Part shown: positions 1 to 10,339 of the stretch, piece by piece
Layout of the letters: every line of letters starts with the position of its first letter
Position numbering within the stretch: the stretch's first letter is position 1
NCBI GenBank assembly: GCA_950295325.1
Contig: OX485804.1
Coordinates: forward strand, 43,138,429-43,202,428
Length of the DNA: 64,000 bases
Origin: Polytrichum commune
Taxonomy: Eukaryota; Streptophyta; Polytrichopsida; Polytrichales; Polytrichaceae
Direction of reading: 5' to 3'
The notes under the pieces: generated by a model
The model's input: only the letters and a program-made list of their open reading frames with translations
Told to the model about the DNA's origin: nothing
The model's database searches: none
Program-made: the position numbers and the translations under genes

Positions 1-65
1 CCCAATTAAAAGAATAAACAAACAACTTGTATAGTTATGAGTTAGTACAATATACTCATACATAT

Positions 66-67
66 AT

Positions 68-105
<38 letters not shown>

Positions 106-107
106 TT
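66..107. repeat. AT dinucleotide microsatellite
   Basis: A nearly uninterrupted TA/AT run broken only by single G or C bases. Similar AT runs occur near 23125-23160, 24477-24510 and 53152-53172. Confidence 0.9.
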
Positions 108-1097
108 CACCTTAAACTAACAATACTAACGTACACATTTATGTTATAGTGTTATGATGTGGGATACATATATGGATGAAATTCCGGGTGAACAATCTTG
201 GTTCTACAAAATTGTCATTTATATGGTAAAATCTAGCATTAGAGGTACATATTTTCTTTAATAAGTTGTTGAATTGAGATGAATTGCTTTAAGCAATTTT
301 GGATAGATTGTGGTTCATCCTTTAGGGTTTAAGTTAAGTTAGCACCTAATGTCCTATGCGACCATAATATGGTTGTGAACATTTCACTATGACCCATGTG
401 AAACCAATTCATATGGTTTTTGGATTGTTTCAACTACTCCTCTTGGTCATGATTAGGTCTGCTATGTCTTGCCATGCGGCTAATTTGATTCAACAATGTT
501 AACTATTTTGGATTAATTCAAATATGGAAGTGTGCTCTCCACTAGTTTACAGTGGAACTAGTCCACAAACGCCTGCTTGACATTTGTCACCTCCGCAGTG
601 TAGGGGTAACATATCGTAAACATGCTTTTTGTTGATCCCTATGTGCATATGATTCCCATATGATCTGAAAACTTGCATGACACTCAAACACAACATATTA
701 TTAACATTGATCGTTGGAGTGTTTAGTTGGACATGTGTTGGTGGGTGTAAGTCCATGTGGAAGGTGTGCAATTGCGGCACTGTTGCCTCATATTGCAAAG
801 CTTTCCAAAAAATCACAAAATAATGGTTTCAAGATTCATTAGCTGAATGAGTAGGTATATTGCCCCTCTTTCGAACGAGGGTAACATTTCTTTCATTTGG
901 AGATGATTTGAGTGGAGGTTCGTTCATAAACCCAACCCCAATTTAATCTCTAAGTTGTTGCCCCTCAAGATCACTATTGACATTCCTATTATAAACTCCT
1001 ACATAAGAACATTTCATCCATTTGTCAGCAACAGCCTGGAGTCCTGATACGGATGAACGTGGATGACAAATGGATGAGGAGTGGATGAGAATAGTCA

Positions 1098-1373
1098 GTG
1101 TTGCAGGGAGGAGACGAAGGCGACGAAGAAGACGAAGACGAAGAGAAGAGGGGAAGCGGAAGTGCCGCGACGACTGTGCGCGTCGCAGAGCACACCGTAG
1201 GGGCAACCATCAATGGCCTTTTAAATTCCTTCAAATTAATTTTCCACTCCAACAGTCCAGCAGATGAATGTAACTTAGATGTGTGGAAAACAAATTTGGA
1301 GCTCCTTTTGGCCAATTTCGGCTCGGAAATGGCGAAGTTTTCTGCCATACACCATGGGCAGCACATGACCTAG
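1098..1373 (+). CDS. Doubtful small ORF, acidic start
   Basis: This is an open frame of 91 codons starting with an acidic Asp/Glu-rich run encoded by the purine-rich repeat. The remainder has balanced composition (for example NLELLLANFGSEMAKF). No family is recognised, no splice partner was identified, and the opposite strand is also open here, which argues that low complexity rather than selection keeps the frames open. It is listed only as a possibility. Confidence 0.15.
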   Translation: MLQGGDEGDEEDEDEEKRGSGSAATTVRVAEHTVGATINGLLNSFKLIFHSNSPADECNLDVWKTNLELLLANFGSEMAKFSAIHHGQHMT

Positions 1374-1888
1374 GGTTGTGCAGGATGCGTGTCTCATCAA
1401 CAATGTTTGCTGCTAACGTGTGACTTTAATCTTGAATCAGTTTCCGAGGAACGACTTAAGTTCGGCTGTGAAATCATCGTCAATCAAAATTGTAGTGTGG
1501 TGATCATATCTCGGGATTCGTGCTTAGGTTTCCTCGTTGTTGGAGAGAATAATGCCCCGAGCAGTGGACGGTATTAACTCAGCACTCATTAGAGAGCATC
1601 TTCTATGTAGGATTGTCGCTACTGAGCCTGGTAGAGCATTGGTAGAGCATTGGCAGATCGATCGCCTTAGTTGTTGTGCGCAATGCTTTATCATCATCGC
1701 AAGTTAGGAGACAAGCGAATTTTCTCAGTCTTTAGATTTGGACAAGAAAAAGAACAATAGCGACAGAGACAGATAGATAGAGAAACTCGAGTCTCTCGTC
1801 CTCCCTTCCTTAAACGTAGTCCTTGGAGGAGTTTATTCTTCGATTGTTGAGAATTAATTCTGTTCGGCTGAATTGTTAAGATCTAATT

Positions 1889-2350
1889 GAGGTCACAAGC
1901 TGTGTTGGATGATTTTGGTGCTGGAGAATACTGTCGGTCTTATAAGAGTGCAGCCATGTGTGTAACGATTGTTTGCATAGGATGATTCTCGAACTCTGAT
2001 GATGCAATTGATGGCATAGTGTCCTGGACATCATCGCCACTAAGTTTGCGGAATTTATTACCATCCCATTACCAGTAAGTATCTGCCTCCCCTGCTCATG
2101 GAAGGCCCCATCTTAAACATCTAGCTGAGGTCACAAGCTGTGTTGGACGATTCTTTGCTGGAGATTACTGTCGGTTTTATGAGAGTGCAGCCATGTGTGT
2201 AATGGTTTTGCATAGGATGATTCTCGAGGCTGGATGATGCAATTGATGGCATAGTGTCTCGGGCATCATCATCATAACCACTGAGTTTGTGGAATTCAAT
2301 ACCATAGGAGAGGTAAAATTTCCCTTTGCTGATCATGGAAGGCCCTGGTG
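1889..2350 (+). repeat. Tandem duplication in BTB gene leader
   Basis: Two direct copies about 238 bases apart: 1889-2112 and 2127-2350. Both begin GAGGTCACAAGCTGTGTTGG and share most of the following 200 bases with small indels. The second copy runs into the start codon of the BTB gene (ATGGAAGGCCC at 2335), and the first carries the matching ATGGAAGGCCC at 2098. The duplication therefore took in the start-codon region, and if transcribed the first copy lies in the 5' leader. Confidence 0.85.
2098..2124 (+). promoter_or_regulatory. Upstream mini-ORF made by duplication
   Basis: ATG GAA GGC CCC ATC TTA AAC ATC TAG reads as eight codons and a stop. The first codons copy the true start of the BTB gene 237 bases downstream. 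If the mRNA starts upstream of here, this is a uORF that could reduce translation of the main frame. The transcription start is not known from the sequence. Confidence 0.5.
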
Positions 2351-3805
2351 CAGTTGGATCATCATCCCCCTCCGCAATGGCTGAGACCGGATCAAGCTCC
2401 TTGGCTTCTTCTTGCCACGAACAGTCGCAGCTTGAAGCAGGGATTCATGAACTGCCGCAATTTGAGATCCCCTCATTGGTTCGCCTCAACGTGGGTGGAA
2501 CAATTTTTGCAACCACGGTGGACACACTGACACAGAGAGATACGGACTCAATGCTGGCTGTCATGTTTAGTGGGCGTCACCGGCTTCACATGGATGCCAA
2601 GGAGGGGGCAGTGTTCATTGACCGAGATGGGACGCATTTCAGGCACATCTTGAATTGGCTGCGTGATGGGACTGTTCCCATACTGGACATGCCTGCATAT
2701 CAGGAGCTTCTTCGAGAAGCAGAGTACTATCAGCTCATGGGTTTGGTGGAGAATATCACCCCGTTGTTGTGTAAGAAAGATGAGGATGACAACACTAAGC
2801 CAGAAATGACACGACGGGATGTCATCAAATGTCTGCAGTTTGGGAAAGTGCGACTTCGTGGGGTGAATCTGTCGGGGCAGAACCTCTCAAAGTTGGATTT
2901 GAGCAATGTGGATCTGAGTCACACTCGTTTGATTAACACTTTTTTCTCAAGAGCAAAGCTGACGAATGCTGACTTTTCACACACTGAGGCGGACGGGGCC
3001 AATTTCTATTATGCCAATCTTTTGTCTTGCCAATTTACAGGTATGAGTCAGTTGTGATGTAGGAGATCGATCGATGAGTTGCACAATTGTGTTCCTTATG
3101 TGCCAGAGTCATCTCGTGTCTTGTGCCATTGAATCCGTTTTTGTATGCTTGATCTCCAGCTCGATAGGCAGTTGGATGGCAATTCATTTGTATAACTCTC
3201 CCTTAAGAAAGAACATTGCCCTTTTCTAGTTCATGTGAGATGCTAGGCTTGTTCACTTCCATTGGGTGTCTGTCAATTGACAGTTCAAGTCCCTAGGGAC
3301 TAGGTTATGCCAAAACATCAAGTCTTCACTGACTGATGTAAGCTACATGTATAGGCAGTAGATGCGTTCAGGCTAATGATGCATATACTACTCTTGTCTC
3401 TTCAGTTACACGTGTTCAGTTTTTTTCAATCACTTTTTCCATTGTGTCTGAATACTTTCCTGATACTTAAAAATTGGAGTGTTCTGTACAGGTGCTGGAA
3501 TGAACGGAGCAGTTCTTGCTGGTGCAAATCTTCAAAGTGCAAACCTGCAAGATGCATGCCTCATGAATGCAAGTTTCTGCAATGCCGACCTGCGTTCTGC
3601 ACACTTGCAAAATGCAGATCTCACAAATGCAAACCTTTCGGAGGCTAATTTAGAGCAAGCTAACCTGAAAGGCTCAAAACTCAGCGGAGCTAACCTCCGT
3701 GCTGCTAATCTTCAACGTGCTTACCTCAGGGATGTCGACTTGAGGGACACACAACTGGAAGGTGCTTCTTTGAATGGTGCTAACTTGCAAGGTGCCACTC
3801 GGTAA
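2335..3805 (+). CDS. BTB/POZ and pentapeptide-repeat protein (KCTD9/FIP2-like)
   Basis: Two exons are visible, 2335-3040 and 3492-3805, joined through a split Gly codon by a GT-AG intron, giving 339 residues. Residues about 48-150 form a potassium-channel-type BTB (T1) domain beginning VRLNVGGTIFATTVDTL. From about residue 178 to the end there is a long run of pentapeptide repeats of the A(N/D)Lxx type (for example ANLQSANLQDA), which folds as a right-handed quadrilateral helix. Plant FIP2 and animal KCTD9 have the same order. In that family the BTB domain mediates oligomerisation and often binds CUL3 as a substrate adaptor; the role here is inferred from the family. The start was set at the ATG at 2335; an in-frame ATG follows 14 codons later. 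The leader carries a 238-base tandem duplication. Confidence 0.92.
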
Positions 3806-4940
3806 TGAGAAAAAAAGGTCGTGTGCCTGCGCAAAAGGAGCACGACAAATTACCCTCCACACCATCTTGCTTCAACACCCTCCATGGATGGGAGGCAGTC
3901 TATTCTGCATAGCAGAGGACTTTTCGAGTTGAGGAGCAAGGAGCTGCGGAGCACTCTCAGTGGCAGGGATGAGAAAGTTGCAAGTAACAGGTGAAAATAA
4001 TGGGTACCTGACCTGTAGTAAACCATGCTGCAAACTGGCCTGCAATGTATAGAATGAAGACAACTTGCTGTAATTCAATGAAAAATCAGTTCAAGAAGGT
4101 AGTGGTGTTAAAGGTTCAAATTGAAAGAAGTCGGGATATTCTAATTGAACCCTGAAAGGATGTTCTTGTGGTACAGATACAACATTGGACATTGATAATT
4201 AGTTGAAATTGTGCATGGTGAAGCCCATCCGGGATTCTTCTCCTTTTCACTTATTACAATATTTTCACTCAGCCTTATGATCCCTGTCTGCCACTTTGTA
4301 ATAGCAGAGACAGAGGGACTTGTAGATACATCTGACCATTGTTTGTTGTAGCATATCTTTTGTCCATCCATTTCTCAATCAGGAAGCCAAACACCTGCAC
4401 ACTGTACGTGCTGAACTTTTCCAGGTCCCCTTTTCCCTGTTTGCTGTATTTTCGGACAGCATTACTGTAGTCGCAGGTAATTCTTGTAGAGTATGCTTTG
4501 ACACTGGCCATAGAGATGGTCTCCATTTATGTCTCTTATCAGTACAGACTTGTGTTAAAAATCCAACCTGCATATATGTGCAAATGCTGCAAACTCGCCT
4601 TGGCAGATTTCATCTTCGTTTTACCTTTCCAAATTAGCTACTAATGGAGCAAAGGTGTTGTGAGGCCATTGTCTATCTGTCATTGTTTTTGGTTTTGGTT
4701 TTTTTTCTACCCCTGTTATAGCGCTGCTCCAAATTGCTACCACAAATAGGAGAAGATGATTTCACGAGACATTATGAGTATTGGAAAGTTCTTCCACCGT
4801 TTCCGAGTGAAAGTGCCATCTTATGGAAGGAGTCTCCACTACGTGTCAGGCATGATTGCACAGTTCATGAGGTTCTTGCTTCTGACAAAGCCAGTTGATG
4901 TGTATCTATACGCAGAAGTCATGAATTTCAGAACGAAGGT
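3806..4940. other. 3' flank of BTB gene, no gene seen
   Basis: The start is probably the 3' UTR of the BTB gene. I see only short unsupported frames on either strand and no RNA gene. Confidence 0.5.
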
Positions 4941-5317
4941 AAGGTAAGCGGGCCTTAAACAGACACTTTTAGCTCTGCACCCACTTCTCGTAGAATATGA
5001 AAGGCGAAATGATTGCAAGATGATTAGCAATTCCAAATTGTGTCTGTAGTGGTTTTCCTCATAATTTCTGGAGCTCGTATGAATATCTTATTTATTATCA
5101 AAATGGAGATTCTCATTCTTCTTAAATGATTATGTAAGTTCCCCCAATTAAGTTGACCATTGAGTCTAGAACGGATAACACATTTTGAGCATGTATTTCA
5201 ATCTTTTTTAAACACATGTTTTTTTGGTGTCCATTCTTAACATCCCCACTTAACCACACACCACTCACATATAGGTGTTCATTTAAGACGAGTAACCGAT
5301 TTAGGCCCGCTTACCTT
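4941..5317. mobile_element. Non-autonomous TIR element (GGTAAGC family)
   Basis: The ends are inverted copies of AAGGTAAGCGGGCCT (15 bases, perfect), 377 bases apart. No coding capacity. The right half is closely related to sequences at 27757-27960, 34987-35150 and 60688-60860, which carry the same terminus in decayed form and the same internal blocks (for example CCACACACC, and ATTCTAGACTCAAT on one strand). A target-site duplication is not obvious. This is a dispersed MITE-like family; the superfamily is undetermined. Confidence 0.75.
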
Positions 5318-6246
5318 AAGTGCAAAGATAAGAGTGTTTTTCTTCAACGCAAAGAAATGTGCATTGATCAAAAATTCTATGGACGATCTTAGTTATTTTC
5401 CCCAGTATGTAACCATCAACATTGAACATGTGTCTATTGTGGGAACTTGTAACTCCACAAACCAAACTGGCCATTGCATTAGTGAGATGAAAAACCCATT
5501 CTACTACACTAATGCCCCCTCCCCACCTGACTTTAGCTAAGCCTAAAAGTTGGTTCTAAAAACATGGCCTTCACACCATTGACATTATCTAGTGCCAGGC
5601 CTAGTTGGCAATTGATGTGGCATGGTTTAAAAGTGGAGGTTTAAAGCCTCAAGCACCGACCCTCCCATCGGTACCTAGACATGAGGCCAAAATATAGAAG
5701 CTTTAAAAGTGTCGCCTCCCGCCCTTGTGATTGGTTGTTTTTTAGTCTTAGCTATGAGGGCATGAGGAGCCCCATTAACAAAAATCGATGGTAAGATAGA
5801 TGAGTAGTGAGGGACTTGAGAATGGACAAAAACTATCCAACATGTCATTGCTTGGTAGATAAAACCATGAACATGTGTGAAAGCTACTTAACTAAAACCT
5901 ACTCAAAACTCTCCGGAGCAAGTTCTTGTAGGTGCATTGGGATAGCTGGATGCCTCCCCTACAACTGAGGGAGCTTTACCCGGTTTTTAAGAAAGACTTT
6001 GGTTATTTGGTAAAGTAAGGTGGGGAGGGGGCATAAATATGATATTTAGTGTCACTATGGTAACTTTTTGGATGACGTTTTTTATGAAAAAGTGAACAAA
6101 TATTGTCATGGATGATGGATGAGTTCATCCACTGGCTAAAACCCTAGCTTCTCTTGTCAACAACTTGTGATGAAATATTGCCATGGATGATTGAAATTTG
6201 GATGAAAAATCACTTGGTAAGTGATAGTAATTGCAACACTGTAAAT
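5318..6246. other. Intergenic, no gene seen
   Basis: AT-rich sequence with only short spurious frames. Fragments containing ATTTAGTGTCAC near 6045-6055 and GACACTAAATATTG near 6364 resemble the ends of the MITE families found at 13900 and 24921, so a decayed element may lie here. Confidence 0.4.
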
Positions 6247-7308
6247 CTATAATTCCCCAAAAACTTTACAAGGAATGACAAATAGTGTTGGGTAACATTT
6301 AGTGTTGATGACACTATACCGTAGTTTACAATTAGTATTGAGCAAGACAATTAGAATTGGTGACACTAAATATTGTGGAAATAAGTTTTGGATATATTTT
6401 GTGGATTTTGTTGCTGTGAGTTTAGTTTCTTGGATAATGATGATTGCAGTATCTATTTGCGTGTAGGTAACGAGTCTTTGTAAATTAGGTAAAGATGTAT
6501 TGAGCGATGATGCATTCCAGGTTATTATGTTTGTTTCGTGATTGGTGTTGGTGTCTATTTTGGATGTTAGGGGGGGGATGTTTAGAAGTGGGGGTGGGTG
6601 GGAATATTCATTTAGTATTTCAAAGCATCTTAGGGATTCGTTTATTAGTTTATTTGGTAAGAAGGGGAATTTTCTTTGTGTTTCAGTTAGAGTTGGGGGT
6701 GTTTCTTGACTATGTATGAAGGTATATAATTCTTCATGTATAGAGTTCTGAGGTTCTATAATGTCTTTGTGGGTTTCAGTAAATTTAGTGTATGGGTGTT
6801 GTGTAAGGATATGCCTTTCTGGGGGATTGGTGAGGGAAGCTAGCTTATTAATTAATATATGAGTCCATTCTATGTTAAAATGATAGGCGGTGGGTTGGGT
6901 TAGTATATTATTACATATGTTTATTGATGGATTTATAGTTATAATAATAGCATATAGTATGTGGGGTAGAGGTGAGTGGTTTTGTGTCTGTATGTATTGG
7001 TGTAGGTGAGGGAATGTCAGGATTGATTGTTGATGTAGGGGGTGCTCATGTTTTAGTATAGGGGCAAAGACGTTAGCAAGGTGTTGGTATTCTGTTTGCA
7101 ACTTTATTGTGTTAGGAATGAAGTAGGTATTGGCTATTCTTTTATGTGTTGTTGGGTGTCTATGTAGTAAATTTGGCATTGGTCCAGGGTGAGGTTCACA
7201 AGGAACAACACATGTAGTTAGGAGATAAAGTGACCACTCGGTCCTTATCTCTGACATTTTCAAAGCCCATGATTTCCATTTGTACGTTTTGAAGCACAAT
7301 GAAATCAA
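6247..7308 (-). mobile_element. LINE 5' fragment with start of endonuclease domain
   Basis: An open frame of 353 residues whose C-terminal third reads ITWNASSLN, then, about 30 residues on, IIQETKL. This is the usual beginning of an APE-type endonuclease of non-LTR retrotransposons (the Asn of WNxxSL and the Glu of QETK are active-site residues). The N-terminal part contains EPHPGP and is rich in His, Thr, Pro, Ile and Asn because the sense strand is very poor in G. The domain is cut off soon after LFPQYLV, and no reverse transcriptase follows, so this is a 5' piece. The fragments at 20567 and 44187 may be 3' pieces of the same type of element. Confidence 0.7.
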
Positions 7309-8130
7309 TTTATAATTGGTTCTACCTCAATGAAATGTGTCCTGGTGGATTTATGTTGCCATGCTGGGAATGACTTTCTGATTTCAGGACACCTTGTATA
7401 TTCTTCTATAATTGTACCAAAAAGAGAAGTAAAAACTAATCTTAGCTTATCATGCCTATATCTAAATTGCTACTCCATATCAGAACTATGTGTTTACTTG
7501 ATTTGCATGCCTATCACTGTAACTTTAACTTTACACACAAACCCAATGTGCAAGAAAATGCATTTAACTGGTTGAGATGACCATGACATCAATCTGTGAA
7601 AGAGTTTTCACTAACAATTTCGTTTGTGGATCCATAAAGAAGTTATCTTCACCTACAGTCTACATTGTACCTTCGAAGCGTACCAGACTAAGAAAATGTC
7701 ACAAATACATTATATCCACAAACTGTAAGTTCAAAAATAACTTCACTTAAGTTACATCTCTATCACTCAACTATGGTCCACAATCCACTGTAGTGACTGT
7801 CTATATAATCATTTATGTAAGCACAAACATTCTCAGGCTTCGAACACAACAACAACCTTCTGTGCATTCCTCCAGAGTCAAAACAATATATCTACCTTTG
7901 TAAATTTTCTTGGTGAGAACTTTCCTCCGTCTTCGTCTTTTGTAAAAATGCTTTTTATTATAAAAAATGATGCAATTTCAAGCTACCAACATAGTTTTCA
8001 TTTTTCTAATTTTATAAAATTTGTGCATAACTAATCGTCCATGTAAATTACACAATGCATATGTTTTGAGATAAACATATATATCAATTAGTATAATTTG
8101 TGATCAATGAAGTGATGGTTTAAGGCCACT
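7309..8130. other. Intergenic, no gene seen
   Basis: AT-rich sequence between the LINE fragment and the foldback. No convincing frame, RNA gene or repeat was recognised. Confidence 0.5.
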
Positions 8131-9788
8131 AAAACAATGAGCCGCTAGAAGCCAAAGGCCCACCGCTAGTGGGAGAAGAAGTCCGCAAGGAAGTTGGCGA
8201 AGCAAGAAGTTGACGAATCTCAACCTTCGTACCGAACGAAAAATCATGGGGGACCAACTCTAAAAAAAAGTCCCATTAAATTAAAGGATAACTCTAATCT
8301 GCGAAACTCAATATACATGCACATACTTAAATTATACTATGGCCTTTTGATCACACTTCTATTATCCAACAAATTGGGCGCATGAATCTTATATATGTTG
8401 GTGAGTTGTACACCACATAAGGGGCATTTGGAGGTTTGTTCTTTGAATGACATTCGAGTACAAATAATCATTTTGTCACCTAAGGCGTTGGTTGTGAAGT
8501 CTGCAAGATATGCGTATGTTGTCCCATATGGGGTAGAGCCTTGGGTGGGCATTGTTGCATCGGTGTATGAATTATGTACTAATCGATATTGTTATTTACG
8601 AGTACCCATCTTTGTCATGCCACATATTCCATAACAATATAAATGTTTGAAAAAAGAATTCCTATGTTTTGTCCAAGAATCATGCATATCACTTCTATGA
8701 GACCACGATCGATCCCATGATTGAAATCGTTGCGTACGTCTTATTCGAATGTGTTCATGTACTTCTTTTTTGAACCTCGTCATATTAGTTATATCTTACT
8801 TCAACCAAAAACACTTCGTCTAGAAAACTACTCTTGTGCACTGCCAGGGACATGTTTTAGCATCATCGGTCATATTTCATTTGCGTGAATAATCGATTGC
8901 AGCGTGTATTGTTGTGTTGTACCTACACGTATCATACAATCTATACACAGCCATACATAAGAAGGTGTTATTGTGCACATCCTATAGCAACAATTATACG
9001 AAATTATACAGCTCAATAAAAATAAAATTGTACTCATGTAATAAACCTACAACCATGACTTCCTCACACAAAGAAGCCTTCAAACAACTTAATTTGTTGA
9101 CTTGAATAGCTTGGTTGAAGTAAGATATAACTAATATGACGAGGTTCAAAAAAGAAGTACATGAACGCATTCGAATAAGACGTACGCAACGATTTCAATC
9201 ATGGGATCGATCGTGGTCTCATAGAAGTGATATGCATGATTCTTGGACAAAACATAGGAATTCTTTTTTCAAACATTTATATTGTTATGGAATATGTGGC
9301 ATGACAAAGATGGGTACTCGTAAATAACAATATCGATTAGTACATGATTCATACACCGATGCAACAATGCCCACCCAAGGCTCTACCCCATATGGAGCAA
9401 CATACGCATATCTTGCAGACTTCACAACCAACGCCTTAGGTGACAAAATGATTATTTGTACTCGAATGTCATTCAAAGAACAAACCTCTGAATGCCCCTT
9501 ATGTGGTGTACAACTCACCAACATATATGAGATTCATGCGCCCAATTTGTTGGATAATAGAAGTGTGATCAAAAGGCCATAGTATAATTTAAGTATGTGC
9601 ATGTATATTGAGTTTCGCAGATTAGAGTTATCCTTTAATTTAATGGGACTTTTTTTTTAGAGTTGGTCCCCCATGATTTTTCGTTCGGTACGAAGGTTGA
9701 GATTCGTCAACTTCCTGCTTCGCCAACTTCCTTGCGGACTTCTTCTCCCACTAGCGGTGGGCCTTTGGCCCCTAGCGGCTCGTTTTGA
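8131..9788. repeat. Large foldback: two 677-base inverted arms
   Basis: Positions 8131-8807 and 9112-9788 are inverted copies differing at only a few percent or less of positions, separated by a 304-base spacer. Matching frames prove the symmetry: 8337-8552 (-) pairs with 9367-9582 (+), and 8592-8783 (-) pairs with 9136-9327 (+); the latter pair differs at one residue of 63. The arms' small frames, one with CPLC, look incidental. The outer ends contain the local palindrome CCCACCGCTAGTGGG. This looks like a foldback transposon or a recent inverted duplication. I do not see a clear target-site duplication. Confidence 0.9.
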
Positions 9789-10339
9789 TAGGATTGTCTC
9801 AAGATTGCCAGCTTGATAGTAAGGTAGGAGCACCTTAAACCAAGAAGTTAAGATATTTGACATATATATGGCAGCCATATGAACCAAAAACACTTTCCTA
9901 AGTAGAAAAAAAGAGACAAGGCACATTGTGAATTTTTAATTCCCCCTCTCAATATTGAAATATATACAAATTTTTGAAGTGAAAACTGTGTTGGCACCCA
10001 AAACCGTTTGGGGCCTTCGATGTTCTCGTGGTGAACATTCGAATCAACATGTACTTATTATGCAAGATTTCGAGGGTGTTTTAGGGTGCTCCTAGGTTAG
10101 TAGGGGGTACGAGATTCATCAAGTTTGACGCAGTCTAGAAACTTGGCTTGGCAGGGCTCGGATAATTTATAGTGTTATGATTCTCTTCCTGGCCTGCTGT
10201 CGTTGAAATCTTTTGGAGACTTGTGGTTCTCATCAGGAGCTTGTTCATGGGATCTCAGAGAGTAAAATTTTCTGATGATTTGTTATGCCATCAGCTGTTC
10301 TCGGCGAAGGAAAGCTGAACAACTTGAATTTCTTCTTCA
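9789..10339 (+). other. Upstream region of the HAD gene
   Basis: No frame of interest. It probably contains the promoter and 5' leader of the gene starting at 10340; no core promoter element is clear enough to call. Confidence 0.4.

Larger units (their letters stand above)
1..1700. other. AT-rich flank, no confident gene
   Basis: An AT-rich stretch with no recognisable protein domain. An (AT)n microsatellite lies near 66-107. A purine-rich tract of GAC/GAA triplets lies near 1108-1160 and makes arginine- or acid-rich frames on one strand and serine-rich frames on the other. The plus frame 1098-1373 (91 residues, acidic start then an ordinary-looking tail) is the only one that might be a coding remnant, and I do not recognise it. 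Confidence 0.5.

Noticed and set aside
1070-1366. Arg-rich and Ser-rich frames on both strands
   Set aside because: They come from a purine-rich triplet repeat, and both strands are open for the same reason.
8337-9582. Paired ORFs in the foldback as real proteins
   Set aside because: They are symmetric by the inverted repeat, short, without recognised domains; the CPLC motif alone is not evidence of a zinc finger.
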